From: Bufo bufo
Lineage: Eukaryota > Chordata > Amphibia > Anura > Bufonidae
Direction: 5' to 3'
DNA length: 64,000 bases
Assembly (NCBI RefSeq): GCF_905171765.1
Contig: NC_053392.1
Span: 401,071,899-401,135,898, forward strand
Positions 11,877-22,329 of this stretch are shown here, one piece after another (position 1 is the first letter of the stretch; every line of letters starts with the position of its first letter). The notes beneath the pieces were generated by a model. The model had not been told where the DNA came from. It worked only from the letters and a program-made list of their open reading frames with translations, and searched no databases. A program made the position numbers and the translations under genes.

Positions 11877-12896
11877 TTTTTGTAGGTGCAGCATCATCCT
11901 TGAATTGTGGTGTTTAAACAGTTTAACCAATAAAGACTTATTGTATTTTAGTGTTTTCCAGCCGGAGTATTGTGGTCATGGTTCTTTGATGGCTACTAAT
12001 GTGCTCTCTTCTTCTTATCTCTATATGTAGGATACATGTTTAATTGGGCTATGGAACATGAATATTGGAAGTCCATTCTCCTCATGATACTATCATCACT
12101 ATCAGCCCTGGGTGGGATTCGTGATAAGACACAATAATATTAATTAATTTATGTAATTACACACCTTTCTGGGTACATGACACATATGTTAAGAAAAAAT
12201 AATAATTTTTTGATGCAATTTTACATTGCACAATATATGTCACCAATTACATTATATACACATGATTATTTGTCGATTTTTATGATCACAAAAATTTTTC
12301 ATGTAAAAAAATTCTCCCCTTTTTTTATATATATACTATGTATACCTATTGTCATTACACATCACTTGTGTGCTATTGCTACTTTTATTATTTATTATTT
12401 GTAGATTCTTATGGTCACTAATGTTTTCTATGAAAATAAATTCATTCTTTTATATATACTCATTGCTATTATATGCACAAACTGTACTTGATGATATGTT
12501 GTGGAGAAACATGCCGAATCCTATGTGTACATCTGTGTAATGATTTTATGGTAAAACATGCTGTATCCTAGGCATATTTCTATGCAATGATCGTAAAATC
12601 CACTTTGGGGTCTTGTGATATGATATATAGAGATGACGGGTATATAGAGAAGACAGGTATGGGTTGGGTGACACCTATTCCCTTATCTAAGATGGGGCTC
12701 GCAGAGCGCGCGTTCTTCTGCGCAGCCGTGGGCGTGCTGACGTGGTCGTGCTGACGTGGTCGGGGCTCTGACGTAGGACACTCTGTGCTTCAAGGAGCGC
12801 AGCAGTCTTGCGTCATCGCCGCGACTGCATACGCAGGCACCGGCGGTGCGCGGCGAGTCGCGCGCCATATACATAGCGATGCCAACTACTTAAATT

Positions 12897-13371
12897 GGTA
12901 CAGGTGAGGACGTGTGTCACCCAGCCCACTATTAGTTTAGCTATCACTTACTGGTTCAATGTAAGATACTCCGCCCACTCTCTAGGCCATATATATCCGG
13001 CTGTTTAATTGATATTATAACCCCTCGAAAAAGCTGACGGCGAAACGCGCATCGGGGCACAGTCTGACGGTGGTGTGGTAGATACTTGGGTCAGTATGCT
13101 AGGCTCTATGCTAACTATATGATATTGATGTATGGAAATGTGCTCTGTAATGTCCGTGAGACCCAGGGTCGAAAGTCTGACACTGTGACCTCCATATATT
13201 GTGGACAGGATAGCACTCTTTGTATGCATTGTTTATACTATCCCATATGTATTTTTGCACTTGCACCTTTATATGTATGAACTGTAACTACCATACACCC
13301 AAAGTCTGAGAAGGATTTTAAATGTTCTTAATTTATGTGAGGCCAGATTTTTGTAACTCCAGTAGTACCTA
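12897..13371. repeat. Right inverted arm of the Penelope-like element
   Basis: Inverted copy of 10851-11325. It follows the coding remnant on the same strand, so it is likely the true downstream terminal repeat. The hammerhead-like tract GCGAAACGCGCATC lies at about 13040-13054. Confidence 0.9.
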
Positions 13372-13660
13372 ATAAAATTGATGATTATTTAAATACATTT
13401 GTTGGTGGAGTTATGATTTGTGATTAGTTTTGATCTACAAACCGGATTCCAAAAAAGTTGGGACACTATACAAATCGTGAATAAAAACTGAATGCAATGA
13501 TGTGGAGGTGCCAACTTCTGAAATTTTATTCAGAATAGAACATAAATCACGGAACAAAAAAGTTTAAACTGAGAAAATGTACCATTTTAAAGGGAAAAAT
13601 ATGTTGAATCAGAATTTCATGGTGTCAACAAATCCCCAAAAAGTTGGGACAAGGCCATTT

Positions 13661-14399
13661 TCACCACTGTGTGGCATCTCCCCTTCTTCTTACAACACTC
13701 AGATGTCTGGGGACCGAGGAGACCAGTTTCTCAAGTTTAGAAATAGGAATGCTCTCCCATTCTTGTCTAATACAGGCCTCTAACTGTTCAATCGTCTTGG
13801 GCCTTCTTTGTTGCACCTTCCTCTTTATGATGCGCCAAATGTTCTCTATAGGTGAAAGATCTGGACTGCAGACTGGCCATTTCAGTACCCGGATCCTTCT
13901 CCTACGCAGCCATGATGTTGTGATTGATGCAGAATGTGGTCTGGCATTATCTTGTTGAAAAATGCAGGGTCTTCCCTGAAAGAGATGACGTCTGGATGGG
14001 AGCATATGTTGTTCTAGAACCTGAATATATTTTTCTGCATTGATGGTGCCTTTCCAGACATGCAAGCTGCCCATGCCACACGCACTCATGCAACCCCATA
14101 CCATCAGAGATGCAGGCTTCTGAACTGAGAGTTGATAACAACTTGGGTTGTCCTTGTCCTCTTTGGTCCGGATGACATGGCGTCCCAGATTTCCAAAAAG
14201 AACTTTGAATCGTGACTCGTCTGACCACAGAACAGTCTTCCATTTTGCCACACTCCATTTTAAAATGATCCCTGGCCCAGTGAAAACACCTGAGCTCGTG
14301 GATCTTGCTTAGAAATGACTTCTTCTTTGCACTGTAGAGTTTCAGCTGGCAACGGCGGATGGCACGGTGGATTGTGTTCACTGACAATGGTTTCTGGAA
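13661..14399 (-). pseudogene. Tc1-1 transposase, C-terminal part
   Basis: The catalytic half of a Tc1 transposase on the minus strand. The frame at 14387-14260 (NTIHRAIRRCQ...FHWARDHF) shifts near 14250 into MAKWKTVLWSDESRFKVLFG, giving the first catalytic Asp. The second Asp is in QQDNARPHSA and the Glu in SPDLSPIENIW. The protein ends at 13661. The N-terminal half is on the other side of gypsy-2 (19746-20078). Confidence 0.88.
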
Positions 14400-14404
14400 G
14401 TATT

Positions 14405-14895
14405 TGTCATGGTCTTACCTGCTTGCTGCTCTCCTTCGTTTGACATGTGCTGGCGGCCATCTTGGTTTCTGGGTTTCTTGTAGCCTTCCACCCTGCGGCT
14501 CCTCCTTCCCCTGGGAGGAGCTGGATGCCTAGATCATATATATAGGAGGTCTGTGGCTTCAGTTCCTTGCTTGGTCCTCTTGTGTTCACATGCTTCTAAG
14601 ACTGCTGCTGCTTCTGGTTCCTGATCCTGGCTTCGTCTGACTACCCTGCTGGTTCCTGATCCTGGCTTCGTCTGACTACCCTGCTGGTTCCTGATCCTGG
14701 CTTCGTCTGACTACCCTGCTGGTTCCTGATCCTGGCTTCGTCTGACTACCCTTCTGGTTCCTGACCTCTGGCTTCGCAAAGACTCTGCTCGGTTTCACCA
14801 TCCGTTTGGACTTTTGCTTTACAGCTTTATTTTCAATAAAGCCTTCTTATTTTCATTTATCTCTTGTTGTACGTCTGGTTCATGGTTCCGTGACA
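14405..14895 (+). repeat. gypsy-2 5' LTR
   Basis: 491 bp, TGTCATGG to CCGTGACA. It contains four tandem copies of a 35-bp unit (from 14616, 14651, 14686 and 14721) and a fifth partial one; a TATA box (14537-14543); and AATAAA at 14835-14840 for 3' end formation. Confidence 0.96.
14537..14578 (+). promoter_or_regulatory. gypsy-2 TATA box and predicted transcript 5' end
   Basis: TATATATA at about 14537-14543 lies 31 bases before GCTTGGTCCT (14569-14578), the predicted first bases of the RNA. These ten bases are exactly complementary to the primer-binding site at 14898-14907. The only LTR difference lies four bases upstream of the TATA tract. Confidence 0.65.
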
Positions 14896-14897
14896 TT

Positions 14898-14907
14898 AGG
14901 ACCAAGC
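14898..14907 (+). other. gypsy-2 self-complementary primer-binding site
   Basis: AGGACCAAGC, two bases after the 5' LTR and one base before the gag-pol ATG (14909). It is the exact reverse complement of 14569-14578, so the transcript's own 5' end can serve as primer, as in Tf1 and sushi elements. Confidence 0.72.
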
Positions 14908-14908
14908 C

Positions 14909-17900
14909 ATGAATTCTGACGGTACAGGGCCATCCTCGCTACCCACGCTGGTTGCCAGACTTGATCAGCAGGATCACCTGTTGGGTCGGTTCGCTGTGGC
15001 GTTGCAAACCCTGCTTGAACGCACGGCTCATTTCGCTCCCGTTGCCGATGGGTCGGTTGTCGCTCCTGGGCTCGCTCCTACTGCCGCTCCGGTTGTTGCG
15101 CCAGAGTCTACCCCGACACCTGTTGTTGCGCCTGCGGTGTTTCGGGGTATGACCGGTTCTGCCCCTCTTCCACAGCGCTTTGGGGGAGAGCCAACTCAGT
15201 GCCGAGGTTTCCTTAACCAGGTGGGCATTTATTTCGAGTTGCTGCCACATGCCTTTCCTACTGAGAGATCAAAGGTGGGCTTCTTGATCTCGCTGCTCTC
15301 GGACAAGGCCTTGGCCTGGGCCAGCCCTTTATGGGAGAACAACAATCCGGTGGTTGCCGAGTTTTCCGGTTTTGTTGCTTCTCTTCGGAAGGTATTCGAT
15401 GTGCCAGCTCGTGCTGCCTCTGCTGCGAAGCTCCTTATGTCCATCAGACAGGGTTCACGATCCGTAGCTGAATACGCCATTGAGTTTCGTACCCTGGCAG
15501 CAGAGGTGGGCTGGAATAATGAGGCTCTGGTCGCTGCTTTCTCTCATGGTCTCTCGGATGCCTTGGAGGATGAGGTTGCAGCTAAGGACCTACCAGTTGA
15601 GCTCGAGTCTCTTATTTCTTTCCTGATTTTGATTGACACCAGACTCAGGGAGAGACCTTCCTTTAAGGAGAACCTGCGGAGGTCTTCTAACAGATTGGTG
15701 CCTACGTTTGCTGTCCCACCCGTGCCTCCCTCTCCTCCCACGCCTCCTGGGGATGACTTGTCTGGGGGTGAACCCATGCAGCTGGGGTTTGCTCGCCTGT
15801 CCGAGGGGGAGAGGGCACTCCGGAGACGCGAGGGCCGATGCATGTACTGTGGTCTCGGTGGGCATTTTCGGTTGGCATGTCCGAACCGTCCGGGAAACGC
15901 TCGTACCCTGAGATCCTGTCGGGGGCAGATCTTGGGTGGAGTCTCCTCGTCCCCGGTTTCCCGTGTTGACAAACCACTGATCACTGTTGTCCTCTCCTGG
16001 GTCGGGGGCTCGGTGACGACCCAGGCGTTGGTGGACTCTGGTGCTGGTGGTTTGTTCATTGATAGTGTGTTCGCTGCCGCCAATTCCATTCCTCTGCAGG
16101 CTCGAGGTTCCCCACTGGCTCTTGAGGCGATAGACGGCAGACCCCTTCTGCCGCCACACGTGACTCATGAGACCCTTCCAGTGGGGATAGCCATTGGTGC
16201 CGTTCACAGAGAGTCGGTCTGCCTCCAGGTTATTTCGTCTCCACACTACTCGGTGGTCTTGGGGTACCCCTGGCTCCAGAAGCATAATCCGACTTTCGAT
16301 TGGAGATCGGTCGAGATCCTCTCGTGGTCACCGCAGTGTGGGGCTAGTTGCATCCATGGGTCTGTCAAGTTGCTGTGTACTTCCTCGGACTCTCTGTTGC
16401 CTCCTGAATACGAGGAGTACCGGGATGTATTCGATAAGGTGCGCGCGGTTGCCCTACCTCCGCACCGCCCATACGATTGTGCCATAGAGTTACAATCTGG
16501 TGCCGTTCCTCCTCGTGGCAAAGTCTATCCACTGTCGGTAGCGGAGAATGAGGCCATGGAGGAGTACGTGAGGGAGGCGCTTTCACGCGGACACATTCGC
16601 AAATCTTCGTCCCCGGCAGGGGCTGGATTTTTCTTTGTGAAAAAGAAGGGCGGTGAGTTGAGGCCTTGCATCGATTACAGGGGTCTCAATCGCATCACGA
16701 TCAAGAACGCTTACCCGATACCCTTGATTTCCGAGCTGTTCGATCGCCTTAAAGGGGCCACGGTCTTTACCAAACTCGACCTGAGGGCGGCATATAACCT
16801 GGTAAGGATCAAGGCGGGCGATGAGTGGAAGACCGCGTTTAACACCAGGACCGGTCATTACGAATCCTTGGTTATGCCCTTTGGGTTGTGCAATGCGCCC
16901 GCAGTCTTTCAGGAATTCATCAACGATGTTTTCCGTGACCTGTTGCAGCAGTGTGTGGTAGTCTATTTGGATGACATCTTGGTATATTCTGAATCCATGG
17001 AGGCCCACATTCTGGATGTCAGACGAGTGTTGCAACGGTTACGAGAGAACAAGCTGTTCGGTAAGCTTGAGAAATGCGAATTTCACCGATCCCAGGTAAC
17101 CTTCTTAGGTTACATCATTTCCGCTGAGGGGTTCTCCATGGATCCTGAGAAGGTTTCGGCTGTCTTACAGTGGCCCCAGCCCAGTGGTCTTCGTTCCCTG
17201 CAGCGCTTTTTGGGCTTCGCCAATTATTATCGGAAGTTCATCAGGGACTTTTCCATGCTGGCCAAGCCTCTCACGGATCTGACCAGGAAGGGCAGTAATT
17301 CCCAGGTCTGGCCGCTCGAGGCCATCCGAGCTTTTGAGGCCCTAAAGTCCGCCTTTGTGTCGGCTCCGATTCTGTCGCATCCCAACCCTGGGTTGCCCTT
17401 TGTCCTCGAGGTGGACGCGTCTGAGACGGGAGTAGGCGCCCTTCTGTCTCAGTGTAGAACACCAGAGGGTCCTCTGCTTCCTTGTGGGTTTTACTCCCGG
17501 AAACTGTCTTCCGCGGAGTGCAACTATCAGATTGGTGACAGGGAGTTATTGGCCATTGTGCAGGCCCTTAAAGAATGGAGGCACTTGCTCGAGGGTTCGG
17601 TGGTTCCGGTTCTCATCCTGACGGACCACAAGAATCTGACCTACCTTTCTGAGGCCAAGAGATTGACACCACGTCAGGCCAGATGGGCTCTGTTCTTGTC
17701 ACGTTTTAATTACGTGGTCTCCTACCTACCCGGTTCCAAGAACATCAGGGCGGATGCCTTATCACGGCAGTACTCCGAGCTGTCCAGGGAGGAGTCGATT
17801 CCGACTTCGGTCATACCTCCGAATCAGATCCTGGCCGCCATTCGCACCAGCCTGACCTCTCCCCTGGGTGAGCAGATTTTGGCGGCTCAATCTGGTGCTC

Positions 17901-19240
17901 CCTCTGGGAGACCCAACGGCAGATGTTTTGTGCCTGAGGAGTTGCGCACTCGGTTGTTGCGAACCTACCATAACTCCAAGACCGCGGGGCATCCTGGAAA
18001 GAATCAGCTGTCCTGGGCTGTTTCACGTCTGTTCTGGTGGCCTTCCCTACGTTCCGACATCGCCGCATATGTAGCGGCATGCTCCGTTTGTGCCCAGAGT
18101 AAGTCCCCTCGGCACCTTCCGTTGGGCCTTCTGCAACCCATAGCCACCGGGGAGCGCCCATGGTCACACCTGGGGATGGATTTCATTGTGGACCTCCCTG
18201 CATCCCGAGGCCATACGGTCATTCTCATGATTGTGGATCGGTTTTCCAAAATGTGCCACTGTGTTCCTCTCAAGAAGTTACCCTCTGCACAAGAGTTGGC
18301 CACGATTTTTGCCAGGGAGGTCTTCCGGTTGCACGGTTTGCCTAAGGAGATTGTGTCGGATCGGGGGAGTCAGTTTGTGTCCAGGTTCTGGCGCGCCTTT
18401 TGCTCCCAGTTGGGGATTCATCTCTCCTTCTCCTCGGCCTACCGCCCTCAGTCCAATGGGGCCGCAGAACGATCCAATCAGGCCTTGGAGCAATTCCTTC
18501 GTTGCTATGTCTCCGATCACCAAGACAATTGGGTTGACCTCCTGCCTTGGGCTGAGTTTGCCAGGAACACGGCGGTGAACTCTTCCTCTGGGACGTCTCC
18601 CTTCATGGCCAATTATGGGTTCCAACCTGCCGTGTTACCGGAGGTATTCTCTCCCCAGGATATTCCGGCTGTGGAGGATCACCTTTCCGTCCTACGTGCT
18701 TCTTGGGTACAGATCCAGAAGTCCCTTGAGGTCTCTGCGCAGCGCCAGAGACTCCAGGCTGATCGCAGACGAGCGCCTGCTCCTTCCTACCAGGTCGGAG
18801 ACCGTGTATGGTTGTCCACCCGCAACCTCAACCTTCGAGTGCCCACTCCCAAGCTGGCGCCTCGCTTTGTTGGTCCCTTCCGAGTGCTTCGCAGGGTAAA
18901 CCCGGTAGCCTATGCCCTTGCGCTTCCTCCTGGCATGCGGATCTCCAACGTGTTTCATGTCTCCCTGTTGAAGCCACTGGTGTGTAATCGTTTCACTTCC
19001 TCGGTTCCTCGGCCTCGTCCGGTCCAAGTGGGCAATCGTGAGGAATATGAGGTGAGCAATATCCTGGACTCACGCCTGGTCCGCGGTCGGTTGCAGTTTT
19101 TGGTCCATTGGCGTGGTTATGGTCCAGAGGAGCGTTCCTGGGTTCCCTCCGCAGATGTCCATGCTCCTGCCTTGCTCCGAGCCTTCCACGCACGCTTCCC
19201 TCAGAAACCGTTTTGTGCTTCGCGGAGGAGGGGCCCTTGA
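14909..19240 (+). CDS. gypsy-2 Gag-Pol polyprotein with chromodomain
   Basis: A single 1443-residue frame. Gag occupies about residues 1-330 and ends in a CCHC zinc knuckle (C311, C314, H319, C324). The aspartic protease has DSGA at 376-379. Reverse transcriptase spans about 510-770 with YLDD at 686-689. RNase H starts at VDAS (D836) and includes DHKN at 906-909. Integrase has an HHCC zinc finger (H1021, H1028, C1058, C1061) and a catalytic triad D1091, D1151, E1187 with the classic 35-residue spacing. A C-terminal chromodomain spans about 1378-1430 (YEVSNILDSR, FLVHWRGYGPEERSW), which in chromoviruses binds modified histones and guides integration. Gag and Pol are fused in one frame, as in Tf1; separate Gag must come from proteolysis. 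All key residues are present, so I read it as probably functional. Confidence 0.96.
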   Translation: MNSDGTGPSSLPTLVARLDQQDHLLGRFAVALQTLLERTAHFAPVADGSVVAPGLAPTAAPVVAPESTPTPVVAPAVFRGMTGSAPLPQRFGGEPTQCRGFLNQVGIYFELLPHAFPTERSKVGFLISLLSDKALAWASPLWENNNPVVAEFSGFVASLRKVFDVPARAASAAKLLMSIRQGSRSVAEYAIEFRTLAAEVGWNNEALVAAFSHGLSDALEDEVAAKDLPVELESLISFLILIDTRLRERPSFKENLRRSSNRLVPTFAVPPVPPSPPTPPGDDLSGGEPMQLGFARLSEGERALRRREGRCMYCGLGGHFRLACPNRPGNARTLRSCRGQILGGVSSSPVSRVDKPLITVVLSWVGGSVTTQALVDSGAGGLFIDSVFAAANSIPLQARGSPLALEAIDGRPLLPPHVTHETLPVGIAIGAVHRESVCLQVISSPHYSVVLGYPWLQKHNPTFDWRSVEILSWSPQCGASCIHGSVKLLCTSSDSLLPPEYEEYRDVFDKVRAVALPPHRPYDCAIELQSGAVPPRGKVYPLSVAENEAMEEYVREALSRGHIRKSSSPAGAGFFFVKKKGGELRPCIDYRGLNRITIKNAYPIPLISELFDRLKGATVFTKLDLRAAYNLVRIKAGDEWKTAFNTRTGHYESLVMPFGLCNAPAVFQEFINDVFRDLLQQCVVVYLDDILVYSESMEAHILDVRRVLQRLRENKLFGKLEKCEFHRSQVTFLGYIISAEGFSMDPEKVSAVLQWPQPSGLRSLQRFLGFANYYRKFIRDFSMLAKPLTDLTRKGSNSQVWPLEAIRAFEALKSAFVSAPILSHPNPGLPFVLEVDASETGVGALLSQCRTPEGPLLPCGFYSRKLSSAECNYQIGDRELLAIVQALKEWRHLLEGSVVPVLILTDHKNLTYLSEAKRLTPRQARWALFLSRFNYVVSYLPGSKNIRADALSRQYSELSREESIPTSVIPPNQILAAIRTSLTSPLGEQILAAQSGAPSGRPNGRCFVPEELRTRLLRTYHNSKTAGHPGKNQLSWAVSRLFWWPSLRSDIAAYVAACSVCAQSKSPRHLPLGLLQPIATGERPWSHLGMDFIVDLPASRGHTVILMIVDRFSKMCHCVPLKKLPSAQELATIFAREVFRLHGLPKEIVSDRGSQFVSRFWRAFCSQLGIHLSFSSAYRPQSNGAAERSNQALEQFLRCYVSDHQDNWVDLLPWAEFARNTAVNSSSGTSPFMANYGFQPAVLPEVFSPQDIPAVEDHLSVLRASWVQIQKSLEVSAQRQRLQADRRRAPAPSYQVGDRVWLSTRNLNLRVPTPKLAPRFVGPFRVLRRVNPVAYALALPPGMRISNVFHVSLLKPLVCNRFTSSVPRPRPVQVGNREEYEVSNILDSRLVRGRLQFLVHWRGYGPEERSWVPSADVHAPALLRAFHARFPQKPFCASRRRGP

Positions 19241-19251
19241 GGGGGAGGTAC
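19241..19251 (+). other. gypsy-2 polypurine tract
   Basis: The purine run GAGGGGGAGG, directly before the 3' LTR (about 19239-19249), is the expected plus-strand primer site. The Gag-Pol stop codon overlaps its start. Confidence 0.6.
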
Positions 19252-19742
19252 TGTCATGGTCTTACCTGCTTGCTGCTCTCCTTCGTTTGACATGTGCTGG
19301 CGGCCATCTTGGTTTCTGGGTTTCTTGTAGCCTTCCACCCTGCGGCTCCTCCTTCCCCTGGGAGGAGCTGGATGCCTAGCTCATATATATAGGAGGTCTG
19401 TGGCTTCAGTTCCTTGCTTGGTCCTCTTGTGTTCACATGCTTCTAAGACTGCTGCTGCTTCTGGTTCCTGATCCTGGCTTCGTCTGACTACCCTGCTGGT
19501 TCCTGATCCTGGCTTCGTCTGACTACCCTGCTGGTTCCTGATCCTGGCTTCGTCTGACTACCCTGCTGGTTCCTGATCCTGGCTTCGTCTGACTACCCTT
19601 CTGGTTCCTGACCTCTGGCTTCGCAAAGACTCTGCTCGGTTTCACCATCCGTTTGGACTTTTGCTTTACAGCTTTATTTTCAATAAAGCCTTCTTATTTT
19701 CATTTATCTCTTGTTGTACGTCTGGTTCATGGTTCCGTGACA
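19252..19742 (+). repeat. gypsy-2 3' LTR
   Basis: 491 bp, with one visible difference from 14405-14895. It contains the same four 35-bp repeats (from about 19463), TATA box and AATAAA. Confidence 0.96.
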
Positions 19743-19745
19743 GTA

Positions 19746-20078
19746 TTCCTGAGCCCATTCTGTGATTTCCTTTACAGTAGCATTCCTGTTTGTGGTGCAG
19801 TGTCGTTTAAGGGCCCGGAGATCACGGGCATCCAGTATGGTTTTACGGCCTTGACCCTTACGCACAGAGATTGTTCCAGATTCTCTGAATCTTCGGATGA
19901 TGTTATGCACAGTTGATGATGATAGATGCAAAGTCTTTGCAATTTTTTGCTGGGTAACACCTTTCTGATATTGCTCCACTATCTTTCTGCGCAACATTGT
20001 GGGAATTGGTGATCCTCTACCCATCTTGGCTTCTGAGAGACACTGCCACTCTGAGAAGCTCTTTTTATACCCAATCAT
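19746..20078 (-). pseudogene. Tc1-1 transposase, N-terminal part
   Basis: Minus-strand frame starting near 20078 or the internal MGRGSPIPTM (about 20024). It contains the helix-turn-helix DNA-binding region typical of Tc1 (LRRKIVEQYQKGVTQQKIAK, then SSSTVHNIIRRFRE) and runs out at the gypsy-2 insertion after TVKEITEWAQEY. Its catalytic half continues at 14399-13661. Confidence 0.88.
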
Positions 20079-20377
20079 GTTGCCAATTGACCTAATTAGT
20101 GTTAATTGGTCTTCCAGCTCTTCGTTATGCTCAAATTTACTTTTTCCAGCCTCTTATTGCTACTTGTCCCAACTTTTTGGGGATTTGTTGACACCGTGAA
20201 AATCGGAATCAACGTATTTTTCCTTTAAAATGATACATTTACTTGGATTAAACGTTTGATCTGTCATCTACGTTCTATTACAAATAAAATATTGACATTT
20301 GCCATCTCCACATAATTGCATTCAGTTTTTATTCACAATTTGTGTAGTGTCCCAACTTTTTTGGAATCCGGTTTGTA

Positions 20378-21854
20378 TATAATTCCTGCCACATATTGCC
20401 AAAACCTGCTGGGATCCTAGACTATTGCTGTAACATTGTATGGATCTAAAGCTGCCTATAAGAACATCAAGTAAAGACAAGTTGGACCCTATTATTTGTG
20501 TGGAATTCCATCATTCCTCAATTACTCCTATTTACAGCACTCAATTTTGTTGCTTGTGAGCCAGGATACAGGAGTCCTGCCGTACTACAGATAGGAGACA
20601 CCGTTGACACAATACAGAGACAATATCCCCCTCTGGCATTCCTAACCTAGTACATGAGCTATACCATCTTAAAGGGCCCTTCTACAGTACCTGTGCAAGC
20701 TGCAACTGGCGTCACAAACTTATTTACATCTAAATCTGACCCACTGCATAGCAGCCCCAACTGACCCAGTGTCCTGCTCATTGCACAAGCCCTCACACAA
20801 GACAATAGCCAGAAGAAATAAATATGTCTCTAAGAAAATGCCAACACAAAAACATGATTTCTTTTTTTCTAAAAATGCTTTTAATTTGTAAAACGTAAAA
20901 ATAATAAAAAACCTAGACATATTTGGTATCGTTGCGTCTGTAATGACTGGATCTATAAAAATATCACATGATCTATCCCATCAAGTGAAAGGTGAAAAAA
21001 AAATAGAGAGAAAAATGACACCAAACAGGTTTTTTTGTGACTTCACCTCCCAAAAATAAGATAAAAAGCAACCAGAAAGACAAATGTACCCCAAAATGGT
21101 GCCATTAAAAACTACAGCTTGTCTCACACAAAATAAACCTTCACACAGCTCATAAAAAAAAAAAAAAAACACCAATATAAGAACACTGGCCCTAAAGTAA
21201 TGTCTGTGAGGTAGCTACAAAGCAGATAATCCCTAAAAATACACTACACAGCTACTAATAGTAGATAACTAGTTTATTGTACAATTACCAAATATAATAA
21301 AATACATGTATATGTAGCTATACAGACACAGAACAAAAAACAAGGACTACATAAACTTTGTCAATAAATAATTGCAGATAATCCCAAACACTTCCAGGCT
21401 ACCTGCAAGAGAAAATCTCACTATACAGGTATATAAAGTGCACAGTGCATAAGGGAGAGAGTAACCAAGGGACAATCAACTGCCATTTGTATACAGACCA
21501 ATGTAGTCTAGGCCCCAACGCGTGTTTCACTGTCACTTCCTCAAGGGGTATGTAAAAAATTAAAAAAGTTATTGCTCTTAAAAACCATGACAGGAAATTA
21601 AATGTTAGAAAATCCAGATACCGGTACTTCCATTCTCAGCCCTGGTGTATCCCCAAATAACAATTTATGACCACAATTGGGGTGTTACTGTATTCAGGAG
21701 AAAGTGGGTAGCAAATTAGAGGGGGGAGGATATTCTCCTGTTATATTTTGTGAAAAAGAAAGTCTGGACCTAAAGCACCATTCTCTTGTAAAAAAAAATA
21801 TATTTTTTTATTTTCACACCCAAGAATTAAAAATTCTATGAAACACCCGTTGAG
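20378..21854. other. Unassigned AT-rich DNA
   Basis: No gene recognised. About 20780-21180 looks like an old interspersed repeat (A-rich, ending in a run of A near 21155-21172), with no ends defined. At 21508-21555 the minus strand shows a weak hammerhead-like core of the Penelope type (TTGAGGA, short hairpin, GAAACACGCG); the first core base deviates, so this is probably a degraded Penelope terminal repeat. Confidence 0.35.
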
Positions 21855-22329
21855 TAGAGTTGAGCAGACACCTGGATGTTCGAGTTAGACAGGTTTTTCC
21901 GAACTTCACAAAATAGTTTGAATTAGGGAGCACTAAAATGCCTCTAAAAAGTCATGGAAAGGGCTAGAGGGCTGCAAAAAGGTAGCAAAATGTGGTTAAG
22001 AGCATGACAAGTGCTCTGCAAACAAAGGTGGATAGGGAAATTACTTTAAATAACAAAATACGTAAAAAGAAAAAATAATAATCTTGATCTAGGAGGAGGA
22101 GATCCATATGGAGTAGGAGGCTAAGGAGGCGGTAGATATGGTGGTGTAGGTGGAAGAAGCGGTGGAGGAGGAGGAGGTAGCCAACACTGGTTTTTGTTTT
22201 TGTTTTTTATTTTATACATTTTTTATTTTTTTAAATTTGGGTAGATCCCAAAACATTGGGAAATATAAAAAATAAAACAAAGAGAGTACAACAATGGCTG
22301 GGTGAGGCCGGTATACATGTCTATTCTGC

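Larger units (their letters stand above)
10851..13371 (+). mobile_element. Penelope-like element with 475-bp inverted terminal arms
   Basis: Two arms in inverted orientation, 10851-11325 and 12897-13371, run from TAGGTACTACTGGAGTTAC at the left edge to its reverse complement at the right edge. Between them lie a GIY-YIG coding remnant (11293-11876), a polyadenylation-like AATAAA near 11930 and non-coding DNA. Inverted arrangement of the long terminal repeats is known in Penelope elements. The reverse transcriptase is missing, so the copy is defective. No clear target duplication was seen. Confidence 0.8.
14400..19747 (+). mobile_element. gypsy-2: young, apparently intact chromovirus
   Basis: Complete Ty3/gypsy element at 14405-19742 (5338 bp) flanked by a perfect 5-bp duplication, GTATT (14400-14404 and 19743-19747). 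The LTRs are 491 bp each and differ at a single base by eye (A at 14533, C at 19380). It encodes one uninterrupted 1443-residue Gag-Pol. It sits inside the Tc1-1 transposase gene, so it arrived later. Nothing visible disables it. There is no envelope gene. Confidence 0.96.
13436..20377 (-). mobile_element. Tc1/mariner-1, split by gypsy-2
   Basis: The element occupies 13438-20375, flanked by TA (13436-13437 and 20376-20377). The terminal repeats begin CAAACCGGATTCCAAAAAAG on both sides and remain similar for roughly 80 bp. Removing the gypsy-2 insertion and its duplicated GTATT leaves about 1.6 kb, the usual Tc1 length. Confidence 0.92.

Noticed and set aside
15544..16586. Minus-strand frames opposite gypsy-2 Gag-Pol
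   Set aside because: Shadow frames of a GC-rich coding region; the plus strand has a complete polyprotein.
2524..19742. Endogenous retrovirus with envelope
   Set aside because: Both LTR elements end with a chromodomain integrase directly before the 3' LTR; there is no third gene and the order and motifs are those of Ty3/gypsy chromoviruses.
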